NCBI RefSeq assembly: GCF_022458985.1
Contig: NC_061779.1
Coordinates: forward strand, 16,351,001-16,415,000
Length of the DNA: 64,000 nt
Direction of reading: 5' to 3'
Source of the DNA: Mugil cephalus
Taxonomy: Eukaryota; Chordata; Actinopteri; Mugiliformes; Mugilidae
The notes under the pieces: generated by a model
Seen by the model: the letters and a program-made list of their open reading frames with translations, nothing else
Told to the model about the DNA's origin: nothing
The model's database searches: none
Position numbers and translations under genes: made by a program
Part shown: positions 28,583-42,114 of the stretch, in pieces
How positions within the stretch are numbered: position 1 is the first letter of the stretch
How the letters are laid out: each line of letters begins with the position of its first letter

Positions 28583-31500
28583 CTATATCTCACTCACAGG
28601 ATTTTACTGTTGGGCTCACTGCGAGTCATGCTGAGAGCCAGCAGACGTGAGGTTGTGTGTCTCTGGTCCCAAGTGTCCAGGATGCTATGTATACACTGGC
28701 AGCAAATCCATCAGGTATGTGCAGAATCCCCTTATCTGTCCCTCTGGTGACAGCAACGCAACATCAAACACTGGATTTGCAGCCTCAGCCTAATAACCTT
28801 TCAAATCAAATTTACTTCTGTCTTCTCTGGCCATGATGAAAACCTTCTGTCACTTCAGCATTTCAAATAAACTCTGCCCATCCCTCGAAGCGGCAGAGAA
28901 TGTATGACTTTGTTGTTGCGGGGAGGGGGGCCGATCAACCCAACAAAGAGGCAGTTCAAATATTAGATGTCCAAGTAACTTTAGTAGAAGATTAGAAGAG
29001 ACTGGCTGGTTTATTATTTTTAAGGAGCCAAAGAGAATTTCACGTCACCAAAGTAAGTTTTGGGGGATTTTTTTGTGCCTGTGTTTTTGTGCCACATGCC
29101 AAAAGTTTCAATCTGATCGTCCCTGTGCCAGTGGCGCAGACAGGTGTGTGCAGACTGGAAGATGAGGGAATTCTGGGAAATGATGATGAAACAAGAATTG
29201 GGATGAAAAGAAAAAGTATCAGAAAGGTCTCAGTTAGATTATTGTGACTCATAAAGACGGGTTGTGTCCAGTCTGAGGCTACAAAAGTCAAACGTGAAGC
29301 ACGGCGGTTTGTTCTGCTCTCCTCTTTGATGGTCCAGGTGTGTGATACCATCAAACAGGTCATCAGTCCCATTTCATTACGCTGTTATTAATATTATCCA
29401 CATTGCTCATCTTCTGCTGTATGTCCTGGAAAAACAAGTCAATGTTGTAGAAATCGTCTGTTCTCAAAAGTCTCACCAACTATCTGACGTTCAGGCAGAT
29501 AAAGGGTTAGTTCACCCACATTTCCCCCTCATAAATACTGACTTCTGCTCATAGGGATTCGCTTAGGTCGGTGACTCCAAACCTGTTTCCCCAGGTCTAG
29601 TTACAGAAATGCCGAGACACATTCTTCAACCACTTGTAGTCAAGTTCATGTGTCTCATAACATTCAGGAGCCTTCATGTGTATGTGCAAGTGCATGTATG
29701 AAATGAGGATTCGTGCAGATACAGTACTTGGATTGTCTGTACACATTTGTAGTCTTAAACCAGTACTGATTGGGTCACCAGACAAACGGACCCTGAACTG
29801 AAACAATGCTGTGTCTTCGCCACTTGCCATAAAAAAAACAAAAAAAAAAACAAAAAAAACAGTAATTGTTAATTACGCTGTTTTCTATAAAAGTTGAAAT
29901 AAACTTTTTTTTCGTACCTCTTTTATAAATAATCGATCCTTTCGATACTTCAGTCATTTGTGGAAAGGAACTAAGCTATTGATTTGTGGCAACAAAACAA
30001 ACCTTTTGAAACATCTACTACACAGAACATGAGACATTTATGATGAGGTGAACAGAAGAGGAGAGCACAGTGTCAGAATTAAGATGCAAGTTTTCAATTT
30101 ATAGTAGTTATTAATAGTTAGACAATAATTTATTTTAATGGTCTTATCATTTTTACATATTTCTTGTTTTCAGTGTATGACCCAGTATTTTCACATATTT
30201 TGTATGATTGTGTCCTCTGTTTAGTCTTTCTTTTTTTTGTGTTTGTGTGGCTAATTTAAAATATTTAAAATATTCTTTAAAATATTCTTAAAGTATTCTT
30301 TATGAAAGCTGTGATTGGAAATACAGTATTTTTTTAGGTTTATCACACACATTAGGGTCTATTTACACAAAGAATCGGTATCCAATCAGTATCGCCAATA
30401 CCAGCCTGAATTTTACTCAGGATCTGAAAGGAAATCGGTGTCGAACATGACTAGAGCTTATCACTGCTGCACAAAGGTGTGACTATTAAACAGCCTACTA
30501 AAGGTGACACAGCATAAAGGTGACATGTTGACACTGAAAGGTGCCACGACATTCAAGTATGTGAGTATGTGTATAAGCATGTGAAGTGAGAAACTAAATG
30601 TCTTTCAGTTTTGTTCAACAGACTGATTAAAATTGAGCAACTTGATATTAACAGATTTATGACTAATTGATTTCCATTTTAATGAGATGGAACATTCTTG
30701 CAGCATTAGACTTATCGAGACTTTAATGATCCGTGAGGGAAATGACTTGGTCACAGCCGCTTAGAGCACAAAAGAAACATTCTTAAAAAAACACAAGTAA
30801 CAAGAAAGATAAAATAAGATTAGATTAAAATAAAAAAAAACTATTATCTAGAAAAATAAAATAAACAGTGCAAACATTTTTTTTAAAAAAGAATCAGCAC
30901 TATGAACAAACTTACAAAAGAAGTTGGCAAAACAGTATCCAAGGTGATGTGGTTGTTTGGTCAGTTGCGTAGCAACAGCGGCATGGACCATGTCGCATGT
31001 TGTTTCAGCTGAGGGAGGGAAACTACAACAACCACATGTGCCATGGCTCAAAATGCACCATACCACAGCATGTGAGTGTCCTGGCATAAAAGTGGTGGAT
31101 CTAAACAGACAGGACATGCACAGGCTTTCAAGTACCGCTAAATAAAGTGACATGTTGCAGCATAAAGAAGAAATACAGAGGCTAGTGACGTACCAGCATT
31201 CATATGACATCCAGCAGCATCACACAGCACCATGTGATCTGTGGCCCATCCACCCCAGGCTGGGAACCAATATTTTATTTGACTGTTTCTATTATTAAAA
31301 ACCCAAAATGAACCAAAACTGTCCACATAAATCAGCAGTAAGGGTACACTGGATTTTATTCTGGTTGATTACTACACCTAATATGCTGATGCAGATAAAG
31401 GAAAAAACAGATTAAAATTAAACTGCAGGTTGGAATAGAGACACTTCTGTGTATTTGCCTGCTGCTTTAGTGGACGTCCCCGTGTTTCTGACACTTATAT

Positions 31501-31594
31501 ATGGGGAAAATACAGTCACAAGGTTTGAGCATCAACTTAACTTACTGAAATTTTTACCTCACAAACAAAAAAACAACCCAGAAATAACAGAAGG
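28583..31594. other. tpo-hps5 intergenic region
   Basis: Three kilobases upstream of tpo, with no coding exon that I can support. They include A/T runs (29828-29860) and a stretch near 30715-30750 (ACTTTAATGATCCGTGAGGGAAAT) that resembles a common fish retroposon sequence. The tpo promoter must lie at the left end, but no element is certain. Confidence 0.4.
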
Positions 31595-31609
31595 TTCATA
31601 CAGGCAGCT

Positions 31610-31615
31610 TTTATT
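31610..31615 (-). promoter_or_regulatory. Probable hps5 polyadenylation signal
   Basis: AATAAA on the minus strand (plus-strand TTTATT) lies about 340 bases after the hps5 stop codon. Confidence 0.5.
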
Positions 31616-31956
31616 GACACAACAGGACATACAATTAAGACACTGCTGAATTATTGCAGAATATATTAATACATTTAGATTTTAAGTTTTTAATCAGCAA
31701 GATAAAAGACATGATATGTTTCAAACTGAATTATTTTAAAAAATAATACTGTAACACATGCTTACACCCGAATAAGTGGAATAAAGAAAAACGGGTAATA
31801 CTGTTCTCACGAGAATACTTTTATCAGAGCTGGGAAGCCTTGACAAATATCACAGTGTATAAATTAAGTCACAGCTTCAACAGAAGTTAGTGGGTGGACT
31901 GACATGATGGTCAGTTACTAGTGCGTCGGCCGTCCACGGAGCGGAGACGTCCGGGG

Positions 31957-34900
31957 TCAGGCGTGCTGAGACCACAGGAACCGATCGCACCGCTCGAGCA
32001 TCGTCTGGATCATCGCCCTGAAAAGGAAAACACCTTTCACTCCAGTGCCGCTTTCCGTGACGATGACAAACAGTTATCAACCTGACCCACCTCTGCCTCT
32101 TCTCAGCGACTCTCAGCAGTTCACAGACCAGCTTGGACTGAGGCGAAAGCACCAGCTGCACTCCACAATCCTCCAGCAGTGAAAGAGCTCGGTCAGGTCC
32201 GGCTGTCCGGGCCAGCATCAGGGTCAGATTCTCCGGGTTGATCTTCCCTCCGCAGTCCCCTGAGCCGTTGGACCAGCCGCTCCCATTCACACCTGTGCCC
32301 TGCTCTGAGGCCGCCTCACTGCCGCTCTGCTGGGACAGCTGGATCAGGAGCTTCCACTCGTCCAAACTCTGCGGCTCAACACCTGGGAAATAAAAACGAG
32401 CCGGTTCAGATATTAGCCAGCGATGATGAGAGGGCGTGGCTGAATCTGTGAGCGCAGACAGTATCTTCAAGGAAAACCATTAATCACCAGGACATTTCCT
32501 CATTTGTAACCACATGACACGTTTATAAAGATGCTACAGGACTGGAAGTGAAACCGCTCTCTGACGTACAGATATTACATTGTTAACTCAAACATTTTCA
32601 AGACGCAACCAGGAGGAAATTGGCTTCGGTTTGTTACAACAATCAGCAATGAACATGTAATAACTTGTAATTCAGGAACAGATCATTTTCTGGTTGGAGT
32701 CTGACAACATCAATGAGGATACCTTGTGTATTTCTCACCCAACTACAGCTGATCATGGATTATTTAGTTATTTCTAACTTGAGCTACTTATGAAAGCTGA
32801 ACTTAATGAGATTGTATAAGGGATTTGAAAGGATTCAGATCGTTTAAGTGGATTTGATAAAATGCTATTGACCAAGCCTAATGGGACCGATATACACTGA
32901 CTTCTATGCAAGTGGTGGTGAAACAATACAAGGCGAGAAGAGAACAGGTCAAAGTCTCATGGTAGAAAGTCTTTATGTATTTTTCACTCTTGGGGTAAAA
33001 GTGAACCATTTCTCCTCAGCTATATACAGCACACAGGTCAGCAACAGCATATTTCAGTATTATGTTGCTACCTGACCCACTTAGTGTGAGAGACTCTCCT
33101 CTCAAGCCGGTGGGGATTAAATTCATTTTGTTCTCCTTCTGTCTGACTCTGATTTACCATCAGGTTCCTGTAGCAGGCTGATGTCATCCAGCTGACAGAT
33201 GGTGGAGAACGCTTCTCTGCGACGCTGCAGCTCACAGCAGAGGTAGAGGAAGCCCGTCCAGTACCTGTAAACACACATTACACCTTTACGGTTCACTGTC
33301 AACCATCAATACATATATAACACATAATGACTCTTTTTTTTTCCCGGACTAGTGAAAGCATAAAGTACCCATGACTGCGGCAAGTCTCTGCCATCTTCTG
33401 CTTAGAGGACAGGTCCGCAGGAAGACGGATCAGCAGAGACAGAAGACGTCCGTAACCCCAACTGAAACAGTGTGAATGCCACCTGCAGCAGGAGACCCAC
33501 AGATTTAGAGTTACATCTATTCTTGAAAGCCTCTTTCACTTCCGATATCTAGTGTTAATTAAACGTAGCTTATTTTTGACACATTGACTGTATCGGACCT
33601 GGGCTGTCCTTCAGGGGTCATGGTATCACAGCGCTGAGGAGCGTCATGGGTAAGGGCCAGCTCCAGCCAATCCTGTCTCAAGGATTCTGGTTCGAGGAGG
33701 GACTGCAGAAAGGACAACCTAAGAGAGGACGCAAAAAAATTAGAAATGAAGCTCACAGACAGACGAGTGTATAGCTCTGAGATGACTCTGAAGACGGACC
33801 TGTGCTCCTCAGCGCGTGATTGCACCAGATTATCCAGGTACGCCAGGAAATGGCTCCGCTGAGCCACGGCCATGACGTCAGCCGGAGTTACTGTGGGGTA
33901 GAACTGGGAAAACGAGCGCACTGCCGCCTCCCCGTGCTTCTCATACAGCCTGGAAAACAGCACACATGGCTTACTGTACAAGGCCTACTGTTACTTTAAA
34001 TCTTGATAGAAGGTTCCTTCATCTCTGGAAGTATTTTCTCTGCATATCGAGTCTGCAGGTAGTGGACTGTTTCCTTGAGCTCACGTCAGAGTTTAAAACA
34101 CTCCATATCTGAGTAGGTGCTGACCTGTGAAAGTGAGCGAGGAGAGGAGGTGCACTCCAGGGCTGCAGCTCTCTCAGACTTCGCAGGGACCTCAGCAAAT
34201 CGCCTCTCTGAATGACCTCCACCACCTTACTGGACTGGGTGAGCTCTAGAGACGAACAGGACAGTTGCAAATCATTAAAGATCCAATTATTGCAAACGAA
34301 CAGAGCTTCAGGTTTTCACCGGGGTCAAAATGAGCATGACTGTGTGACAACTGTTTCCTAGGTGAGGGCTAAACCTGAATTTATTTTATGTCTGGTGTAA
34401 AGGTTTATTTATTTATTTCAGTCAGATCTACGTTCACAAACCTTCGGCTACTAGGAGTAGGAGTAGGAGTTTATACTATAAAAGCCATAGTAACTGAAAA
34501 TCATGATTTAAAAACCTTGTATGTCACAGATAAATGTTTTGTATCATGTATTGTAAATTATCTTTCAGGAAACTTATTTCATATCAAATATTTTTTAGCA
34601 TGTTTTTTAATTATATATATATATCTCATCTCAAATCAATCCAGTCCTGCTTTTGCGTGTTCGTATATGGTCCTATTTCTTTTTTTTTTTTAATATATAA
34701 AATATATTATATATATTTGGTTTGATTGAAATGTGAGGTCTGACAATAAACTCTGAAAACAGGTGAAATTATCCCATAGGGTTTTGTATAATCATTTAAA
34801 AACGGGCGTCTGACCCAGCATGGCCTCGGTGAAGGAGCTCTTCATCTCAGGCCGCTCCTGATGACACAGCAGACACATCCTTCTCACTCGCTCCTGGTCC

Positions 34901-37900
34901 AGCAGAAAGAAGTAGCGGCGCAGGAAAGCTCCGCACCCCAGTTCCGGTCCCTCCTGGTTTCTGAAGCAGCTCAGCTCGGTGTACAGCGTGGCCAGCTCGG
35001 TGAGGTTGGCCAGCAGATCTGACGGCACAGGTTTAGGGGAAGCGACTCGAACGGGCTCTGGAGGGATCTCACTGGAAGCGGCGTTCTCCGTCGAGTCTAA
35101 CGCCGGTCGCTTCTCACACTCTTCTTCTGTGAGCTCGGAGGAGTCTCTCTTCTCCTCCGCTGGCTCTTCTGATGAGCAGGTAGACTCCTCCAGGTCATCC
35201 CTCTCCCATCTCTCCTCTCCCGGCGCGTCCACGCTTGAGTCGTTTGCAGCAGCTGACCCGAAGTCCGCGGGTCCAAGTATTCGTTCCAGCACCGGCAGCC
35301 ACTCCAGCAAAGCTTCTCTCAGACAGACCGGATCTAGCAGCACCAACGGGTCCTGTATCTGGGAGCTGATGGTGAGAAAACAACGTCTGAATGCGGTTCA
35401 AGTTAAAAAAGAAAAATGAGCTCCTGACATATTTCTAGTGTTGCACTTACATAGCTCGCTCTGTTGCTGATCGAAGTTCCTGCATCTCGGCTTCTGTGTT
35501 TGATACTTCATCATAAACCCTGTCAGGACAAAAAAAACAGTAGATTTTTCCTCTTGTCCTCTGTGTAAATTCTTAAAAAAAACAACGTCCGTACTTACTC
35601 GCTGTCCGTCTCCTCGGAGTACGGAGCCGGGCTGTGTGACAGTTCAACCTGTGCGGCCTCTCTGAATTCAGGCCGTTGCCAGAGCTCAGAGTTCATCTGG
35701 AGGGTGTTGATCTTCTCCGTTGTCTTCTTAACAAAACTAGAAACACTGACGCAAAGAAAATTGAACAACCGATTACCAATAAGCTTTACAATGCGACGGG
35801 CACAGCGGGCGACACTGGACTGTTTCGCACAGGTGATGCTTAGAAAATGCAACGTGTGATTAACACGAGAGTAACAAAGCACAGATGTGTGCCTTCAGTG
35901 GAAAGGGGAAGTGCTGATCTAAAAGCTGGAAGTGGGAGTTTCAGTCCACAAAGAAAAAAGGAAAACGCACAAACCACAAATACTTTCATCACACATTTAT
36001 AGCTCAAGCCCACACATCCACGCTCATTCACCTGTCTTTGACGGCCTGCAGCGCGATGCGGGGGGGTTTGGGCCGGAACGAGAGCGGGAGGTGGAAGGGC
36101 AGGCCTTGCTCAGGTCGCTCAGTGTCCACGCGCTCGCCGCTCTGTGGATCTGAATAAAGTCGGGGGCAAGAGTTGGAGGAAAAACAGAGATGGATGGAGT
36201 GCTGGAGGGCAACGATGAGAGGCAGTGGGCATGACACAAGCAGATGGAGCAAATGTGCCAGACAACACTACAGAAGGAACGCAAATCAAACACTGCACAA
36301 CACAAAGAGTAAAATAAAAACAGAACCAGAAAGGTGATTTATGTGTGGCACAATGGAACAGGAAAGAAACTTGATATTAAAAGTGTGGCAGAGTGAAGAT
36401 TAAACTCGTACAGTTAGTGTTTCATTTTTGATTTAATAAGAACATTTGAAAAATACAACACAGAGAGTGAAATTATTATCAGTCACTTTTACGTGGTCGA
36501 ATACTCCAACAGTTAAAAACGCTCCAGATACAAATACATGGCTTTGTCCCTTTTTCCTTTAGTTTTTTAGTTACTGAAAATAACTTTACTCTCGATTCGA
36601 ATCAAGAGAGGCAGAAAATTAATTTGTTTCTGCAAATCATACATATATGTATATATATATTTAAAGACAGAACAGAGAAAGAGAGAGAAAAAGAACGAGT
36701 GAAGAAAGGAACGAGAAGAAGCACGAGTGTGGGTTACTTGTTTGCACGGGTCTGGTCTCTGTTTTATTGAGTGTTGGTGGCAGAATTAACTTACGTTACT
36801 ATAATACACTAAATCAGTCACACACTGATTTATTAAAAAAAACAATGTGATGAGGGAAAAAAAAAAGATAAAATACTTCTCACGTCACAAAAACCCGCTG
36901 GGAGTTTTTCATTTGTATTTGTATGAATTTAAAGATTGAATTAAGAGTCAATTATTCCTTAAAAACTAAATATTGTGTGTTAAGTTTATTACTATTAGAT
37001 TATTAGATATTATTATAAGCATTACACTTAATGAATAACTGCTACAGAACAAATGCTGCCTCTTACCATGATCCACTTGATCTTCCTCCTGCACAAAACT
37101 GAACTCTTTGAGCCGCTCCTCCTCCGACGTGGAGTGATTGATGAGGGAGCCCGTCTCCTCGTCAGACTGGCTTCCTCTGCGGCTGATCACTCGGTAGATT
37201 CCACAGTCCAGGACGTTGAAACTCTCCTGGAAGAGGAAGCGTCTGTTATCACTACACTCGTTTGTCACGCGTGCAGGATGACTGACTGATGCTGCGTGCT
37301 TCAGCTGCGATCTTTTTATTACAGAGCTCTGCCTTTTGTAATCAAACTGTAATGCAATCTGTGTGATGTAGAGATATTCTACATGCAGCTTCCCGGCCTT
37401 TTATGACCAGTCGTGAGAGAGAATCAGGTCAAGGTGGAGATATTTACGACACCATAAATTTAAAGTAATGGAACAGAGACCTTTGTGCGTCATCGGCTGA
37501 AAGAAACTGAAAGTCATCCAAACACTGAAAGCTTCTTACATGCGAGGAGATGCTGCTCCTACGGCTGCTGGATGCAGAGTCCAGAGGCTCTAGCTTGGCG
37601 ATGACGTCCTCCAGCTGACCAATCAGCTCCAGGTGTGTGTTGGAGCTGAGCTGAGACTTGAGGTGTTCAAGGCGGTCGATGGGAATTGATTTCCTGGCCT
37701 GAAATTAAACAGGAATGATTCAATATTACACAGACCAAGAGGAGTCTGGTCCAGATGCCTGATGTTTCATGCACTTAAGCTTTAACCTGCGTTTTCATGT
37801 ATCTGTTTTTAACCTCCTGAGACCGAGCTTTTATTTGGTCTGTGTTTTTAATTCCTCCAAGGTATTTGGGGTTAGTAGAACCTAAGATGTATAAAAACTA

Positions 37901-40900
37901 AGCATCATCTTTGGACGGGAAGTGGTAGTTTTTGAAAAAAAATAAAATAAATTTCCTCATATGTGGACACAGGATTATTTCATTATAATAAAGTCACCCA
38001 GTGTGTGACAAACTATAAAACTGTTAAGGAAAGACAGAACAATGAAGTCCCGACGTCCTCAAACGAGTACTTGCTAATTAGCGACATTATAGCTCGTTGC
38101 TATCAATAAAATTTGTTAAAATTTGAAGTCATATCAAACCAGAGACATTAATAAGAATAAATACATAAGTTTCAACCATAAAATTCATTGATGTTTTCTT
38201 CCTCATCCACTTCTGTTCTGTAATCGTATGTAGAACGAATCATGTTTTTACATCAAATATTGTATTGCCCCTTTGCTGAAACTAGATGGCAGACTAAAGC
38301 GCCCACTAATGAGGACAACGGGTTTAAATGAAGCAGAATAAGGTGCGATAAAACCTAAAACTTAATGTCCCCGTATGAGGACGCAGGGTCTCAGGAAGTT
38401 AACCTCTGGACTGTAAACTGAAGTGAGCATGAGTACATGTTTCTTTTTATGAAAAACTGGTATATTCCTTATCCTTGGTAAGTGAAAGTCAAGGATTCAA
38501 ATGAACAGTTCAGGCCAGAAGATAAGGCTGAGACACCGTACCCTGCCGGTGGTGATAGCATGTTGGAACATGCAGCAGACGGCAGCAGCTAGAGGCCAGG
38601 ACTCCCTCCGCAGCAGACGCTCGACACAGCGCTCTGCAGACAACAAGGAGAGGTGCGACAGACGCCCGCTGCCGTGGAGACAGAATAGCTCGCTGCGGTA
38701 GACGGCAACATCAACCAAATCTACAAGGACGAAAAAGCAGGTCAGGATTAGAAGACGATAAATTTGACAGGAACACGTGTTCTGCATGATGATCGCTAAA
38801 GTTATAAATCAAACTGTCCGACAAATCTGTTATCCCTCAGCGGCAGCTGCTGCTGCTGTCTGGGTAGAGAACGCACCTTTAACTTCAGTCCACAGTAGCA
38901 ATTGTCCATTCTGAGGTGTGAAGACATAAATGGCTGAATCGGTCCAGGTCAACAGGTTCTGGTCTCTACACAAACAGATGAAGGGCTCAGTTAGTGAAGA
39001 GACAGCAGTGATTTTTTTTTACAAAAATGCAATGTTTACGATTCTCTTTAGTGCAATTAAACTATTCTATTAGCAGCAAATAATGCGCTTATTAGACATT
39101 GACCGATACAGATTTTCTAGTGCTGATACCGATACAGTTTTTTTAGCCTTTTAAGCTTTGGCTGATACGTGCTGATTTTTCTGAGGCAGCATTTGGAACC
39201 GATACTGCCTCCATTTACATGATAAAAATGAAAACAAATGTGACAAGTCTCAATTTAACCATAAATACCAACATTTATTGAAATTAAAGAATATTTAACG
39301 CTCTAATGCAAACAAAATAAACAGGTAAAAAAGGATAAACACAAGCATTTTCCTCCTTCCAGCTGCACGCGCTCTGTTAGTGGGGCAGTTAAAAACCCAA
39401 CTATCTTTCTGATATATCAGTCGATCTCTAGCGCTTATAATCAGATATTACAGATGTATTACATAAGATAAAATGTTTTAAAATAATATTACCCCAAATA
39501 AAGCAGCTTAGGGAAGGCGATGGACTGTGGACTCTTCTGCATTGGATTATAATTTGGCTCGTTCCTGCAGATAGACGGCGAAAACAACAAATTAGCTGAA
39601 ATAACTCTGGCCTTTTCATAGCAGTTTATAGCAGGTGAGGACTTACCTGTAAGTGATGAGAGGTAGTGGAGGACATGCCAGTAGTTGTTTGAACTGATGG
39701 GTGCTCAAAACCTCGCCGTTAAAACTGGCCTCCCATATCCGAGACCCGGGTCGGGCGCAGTACAGCAGGGGGGGCTGACCCACCAATAATCCCCTGTTCT
39801 GAGAGAAAAAACAAGCTCCGTATTCTCCATCACGCTCCTTATTTCCAACACGCCAGAACTTCTCCCTGAAAGATATAAAGATATAAATTCACCCCTTCGC
39901 TGTGTGTAATAAGGTCTTTAAGCAGAGAGGATTGAAGACACAAGACAGACTGAGAAGCACCGGGCCTCACCTCTCTGTGTCACAGAGGTAGCAGCGGCTC
40001 AGGGTTGACACAAGCAGGCGGCCATCTTGGTACCCGAGCTGTACTACTTTAGAGTCGACAGTGGTGACAGACTGGACGGGAAAGATGACGAATGCTGCCC
40101 CCTAGAGACACCAAAGGAGATTAAATAAATAGCCCCAAATCCTGACGATATAACAAATACTTCAGTTGTTGAACGACAACAACTGAAGGCAAATTCAAAG
40201 ACGTTTAAAATGAACCAACAGTCGCTACCTTGCCCAGTTTAGAGGATCCCGCTCGTAGAAAAGACACCTTGCCTCCGGAGTCTCCGACAAAAACCCGCAG
40301 CGCGCTGGTGTCCCAGCAGAGCGCAGTGATGGCCTGACCTCTGTGCTCCCAGGACACGCTGACTCTCTCCGGACGGCCGCGGCGCTCCAGCTGCAGCTCC
40401 CACACCACCACCAGACCCTGACTGCAAGAGCACCGGCCACCGTGAACAATGCAGGCAACACAACACAACACAACACAGAGATAAGTCTGTACACAACACT
40501 TCTCTACTTGACAAGTAAATTCTAACCTTGTTGCACAAGCGATAAAGTCTTCGTCGTGAGGGCAACAGGCCACCTGAGTGATGGCTCCCTCCTGAAAACA
40601 AAACGATTTGGTGCCGAGTCATTAAGAATATCAGATTAACCCTAAATTGTCCACCAGTCAAAGCAGGGCTTCAGTCACACCGTGTATTATTACTTTGTGA
40701 GTGAGAATGAGTCTCTGTTTCCAGCCCTCCCTCTGAATTAGATGCAGCCCTCCTGTTGATGTTCCTAATGCGAGCCACTTCCTCGACACGGCCAAGCAGG
40801 TACACTGCAACACAACACAGCCTCAGTTAGGACAGGTTCATTTTTCTTCTTCGTCTTCCAACATTTTACGTTACTGTAATCACTTTCCAGTAAGTTTAAA

Positions 40901-41098
40901 CATATTTATACATAGAAATTGCAACTCCTCAGTTCAGAACAGAAGACGCCTCTGATATATGATACGATGTGATATGATAGTGACACTTGCCTTGAGCCGC
41001 CCGGAGTCTAAACGCAGAGCAGAGAGAAGCGGATCGAGGCAGTCGAACTCTGCCAGGACGTGACTGAGGGTCTCCGGCACGACTGGTATCAGGGGCAT
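31957..41098 (-). CDS. hps5: HPS5, subunit of BLOC-2 (Hermansky-Pudlak syndrome 5 protein)
   Basis: BLOC-2 (HPS3, HPS5, HPS6) directs cargo to lysosome-related organelles such as melanosomes. There are 22 coding exons, right to left: 40991-41098, 40694-40804, 40527-40591, 40229-40421, 39971-40101, 39647-39865, 39493-39564, 38877-38965, 38542-38720, 37540-37698, 37067-37226, 36032-36149, 35599-35736, 35451-35519, 34815-35365, 34125-34245, 33800-33949, 33599-33718, 33369-33482, 33158-33264, 32091-32382 and 31957-32017. They give 1108 residues (human 1129). The N-terminus ([50 protein letters not shown]) is the beta-propeller region and closely matches human HPS5. An acidic Ser/Glu-rich linker sits in the 551-bp exon. 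The end, [20 protein letters not shown], is the conserved C-terminus. The first coding intron uses a GC donor. A 5' UTR exon is implied by the acceptor at 41123; a candidate ends at 44289. Two miniature transposons lie in its introns. Confidence 0.95.
37813..38398. mobile_element. TTAA-flanked miniature transposon (piggyBac/Kolobok-like) in an hps5 intron
   Basis: The 586-bp element is bounded by TTAA on both sides (37809-37812 and 38399-38402). Its terminal inverted repeats are CCTCCTGAGACC and GGTCTCAGGAAG, whose reverse complement differs at one of twelve bases. A TTAA duplication is the signature of piggyBac and Kolobok transposases. There is no coding capacity, so it is a non-autonomous element. 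TGAGGAC-type words recur inside. Confidence 0.65.
39093..39430. mobile_element. hAT-type miniature transposon in an hps5 intron
   Basis: The 338-bp element has a perfect 8-bp target duplication GCGCTTAT (39085-39092 and 39431-39438). The ends TAGACATTGACCGATACA and TGATATATCAGTCGATCTCTA are imperfect inverted repeats. The consensus recalls the TAGAGATCGACCGATATATCGG repeat that is widespread in vertebrate genomes. An 8-bp duplication is typical of hAT. There is no open frame. Confidence 0.75.
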
Positions 41099-42114
41099 CT
41101 TCACGGTTGATCCGACAGCACAACTGAGGGAACAAAGAGCGAGTCAGTAAAACGAGGGAGTCCTGCAGCATCATGTGACTTTCAGGAGCATCGTCTCTTA
41201 AATTGACCAGACGTGACTTCACTTTACACTACAGCCTGAACGAGCCTCCCCATCAGACCTGTGTGAAACCGTTCGCTGCTGTTTGTAGTTGGTACCACGT
41301 TCAATAAATGAATAAAGATAAGACATCCAATAAATCCTGTTTGTCTACATGTATTTATATCCCCTTCTCTAATGTGGCCTCAGTGCTGTTGAAATGGTTT
41401 TTGTGTTCGGTGTCGATGTCAGACGACCACTCCTGTGTAAAATACACAATGAGACAGCACAGTCTGGCTTCGATCAATCTGTTGTGGTTTTATGTGGCAT
41501 TTTGAGGAAGCAGAAGTAAAACTAAAAACATAAACCGTTGCAGCGACCGGAATAGTGTGAGAAGGAACATCTCGCTTTAAAAACTAAATGTTGGAAAGTA
41601 AACGCCTCTCAGCGATACCGGCGTTGACACAAGCGGGTTAAGACGGAGGCGAGGAGAAGCAGTCAGCTGTGACTTCAGTCCATCTGCTCATTAGCACTCT
41701 ACTGTAACAGGGACGTATTTCAGTTTGAGGATGTGCGCCAACGGTGGGTCTTGTGACATTCCAACATCTGCACACGACCAAACTCAATTTAATTTGACGT
41801 CAATAAGGACTTTTAAGAGTCTGCTTGGTCTTTCCCCCAAAATCATAACCACTGATGATGAGTCGTCCTACAAGACTTTGCTGATGTTCGTTTTTTTGTT
41901 TGTTTAGTTTTTTTTTATCTGTACTAATTTTCCTTGTGTCTTGTCCTGGTTTAATTTATGGACATGTGTATCGTCTGAAGACGGTCTTATCTACTGTTGT
42001 CTTAGATCTTTGCATTTTTGAGCATAAAAACGAGCCAAGAGGCATCACATGTTGCGAGTAAATCATCAGACCTTTAGATTTGATGATTTTCTTAAATATT
42101 TATCACTTTTGGAC

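Noticed and set aside
30848-31326. Overlapping open frames between tpo and hps5
   Set aside because: No domain or family is recognisable on either strand, and no start, splice or poly(A) context supports a gene.
36590-36615. Imperfect palindrome CTCTCGATTCGAATCAAGAG as a regulatory site
   Set aside because: It is a short chance palindrome inside an hps5 intron, with no partner elements.
40929-41222. Upstream ATG and frame before hps5
   Set aside because: It is in a different frame and crosses the acceptor at 41123. The ATG at 41098 gives the conserved N-terminus.
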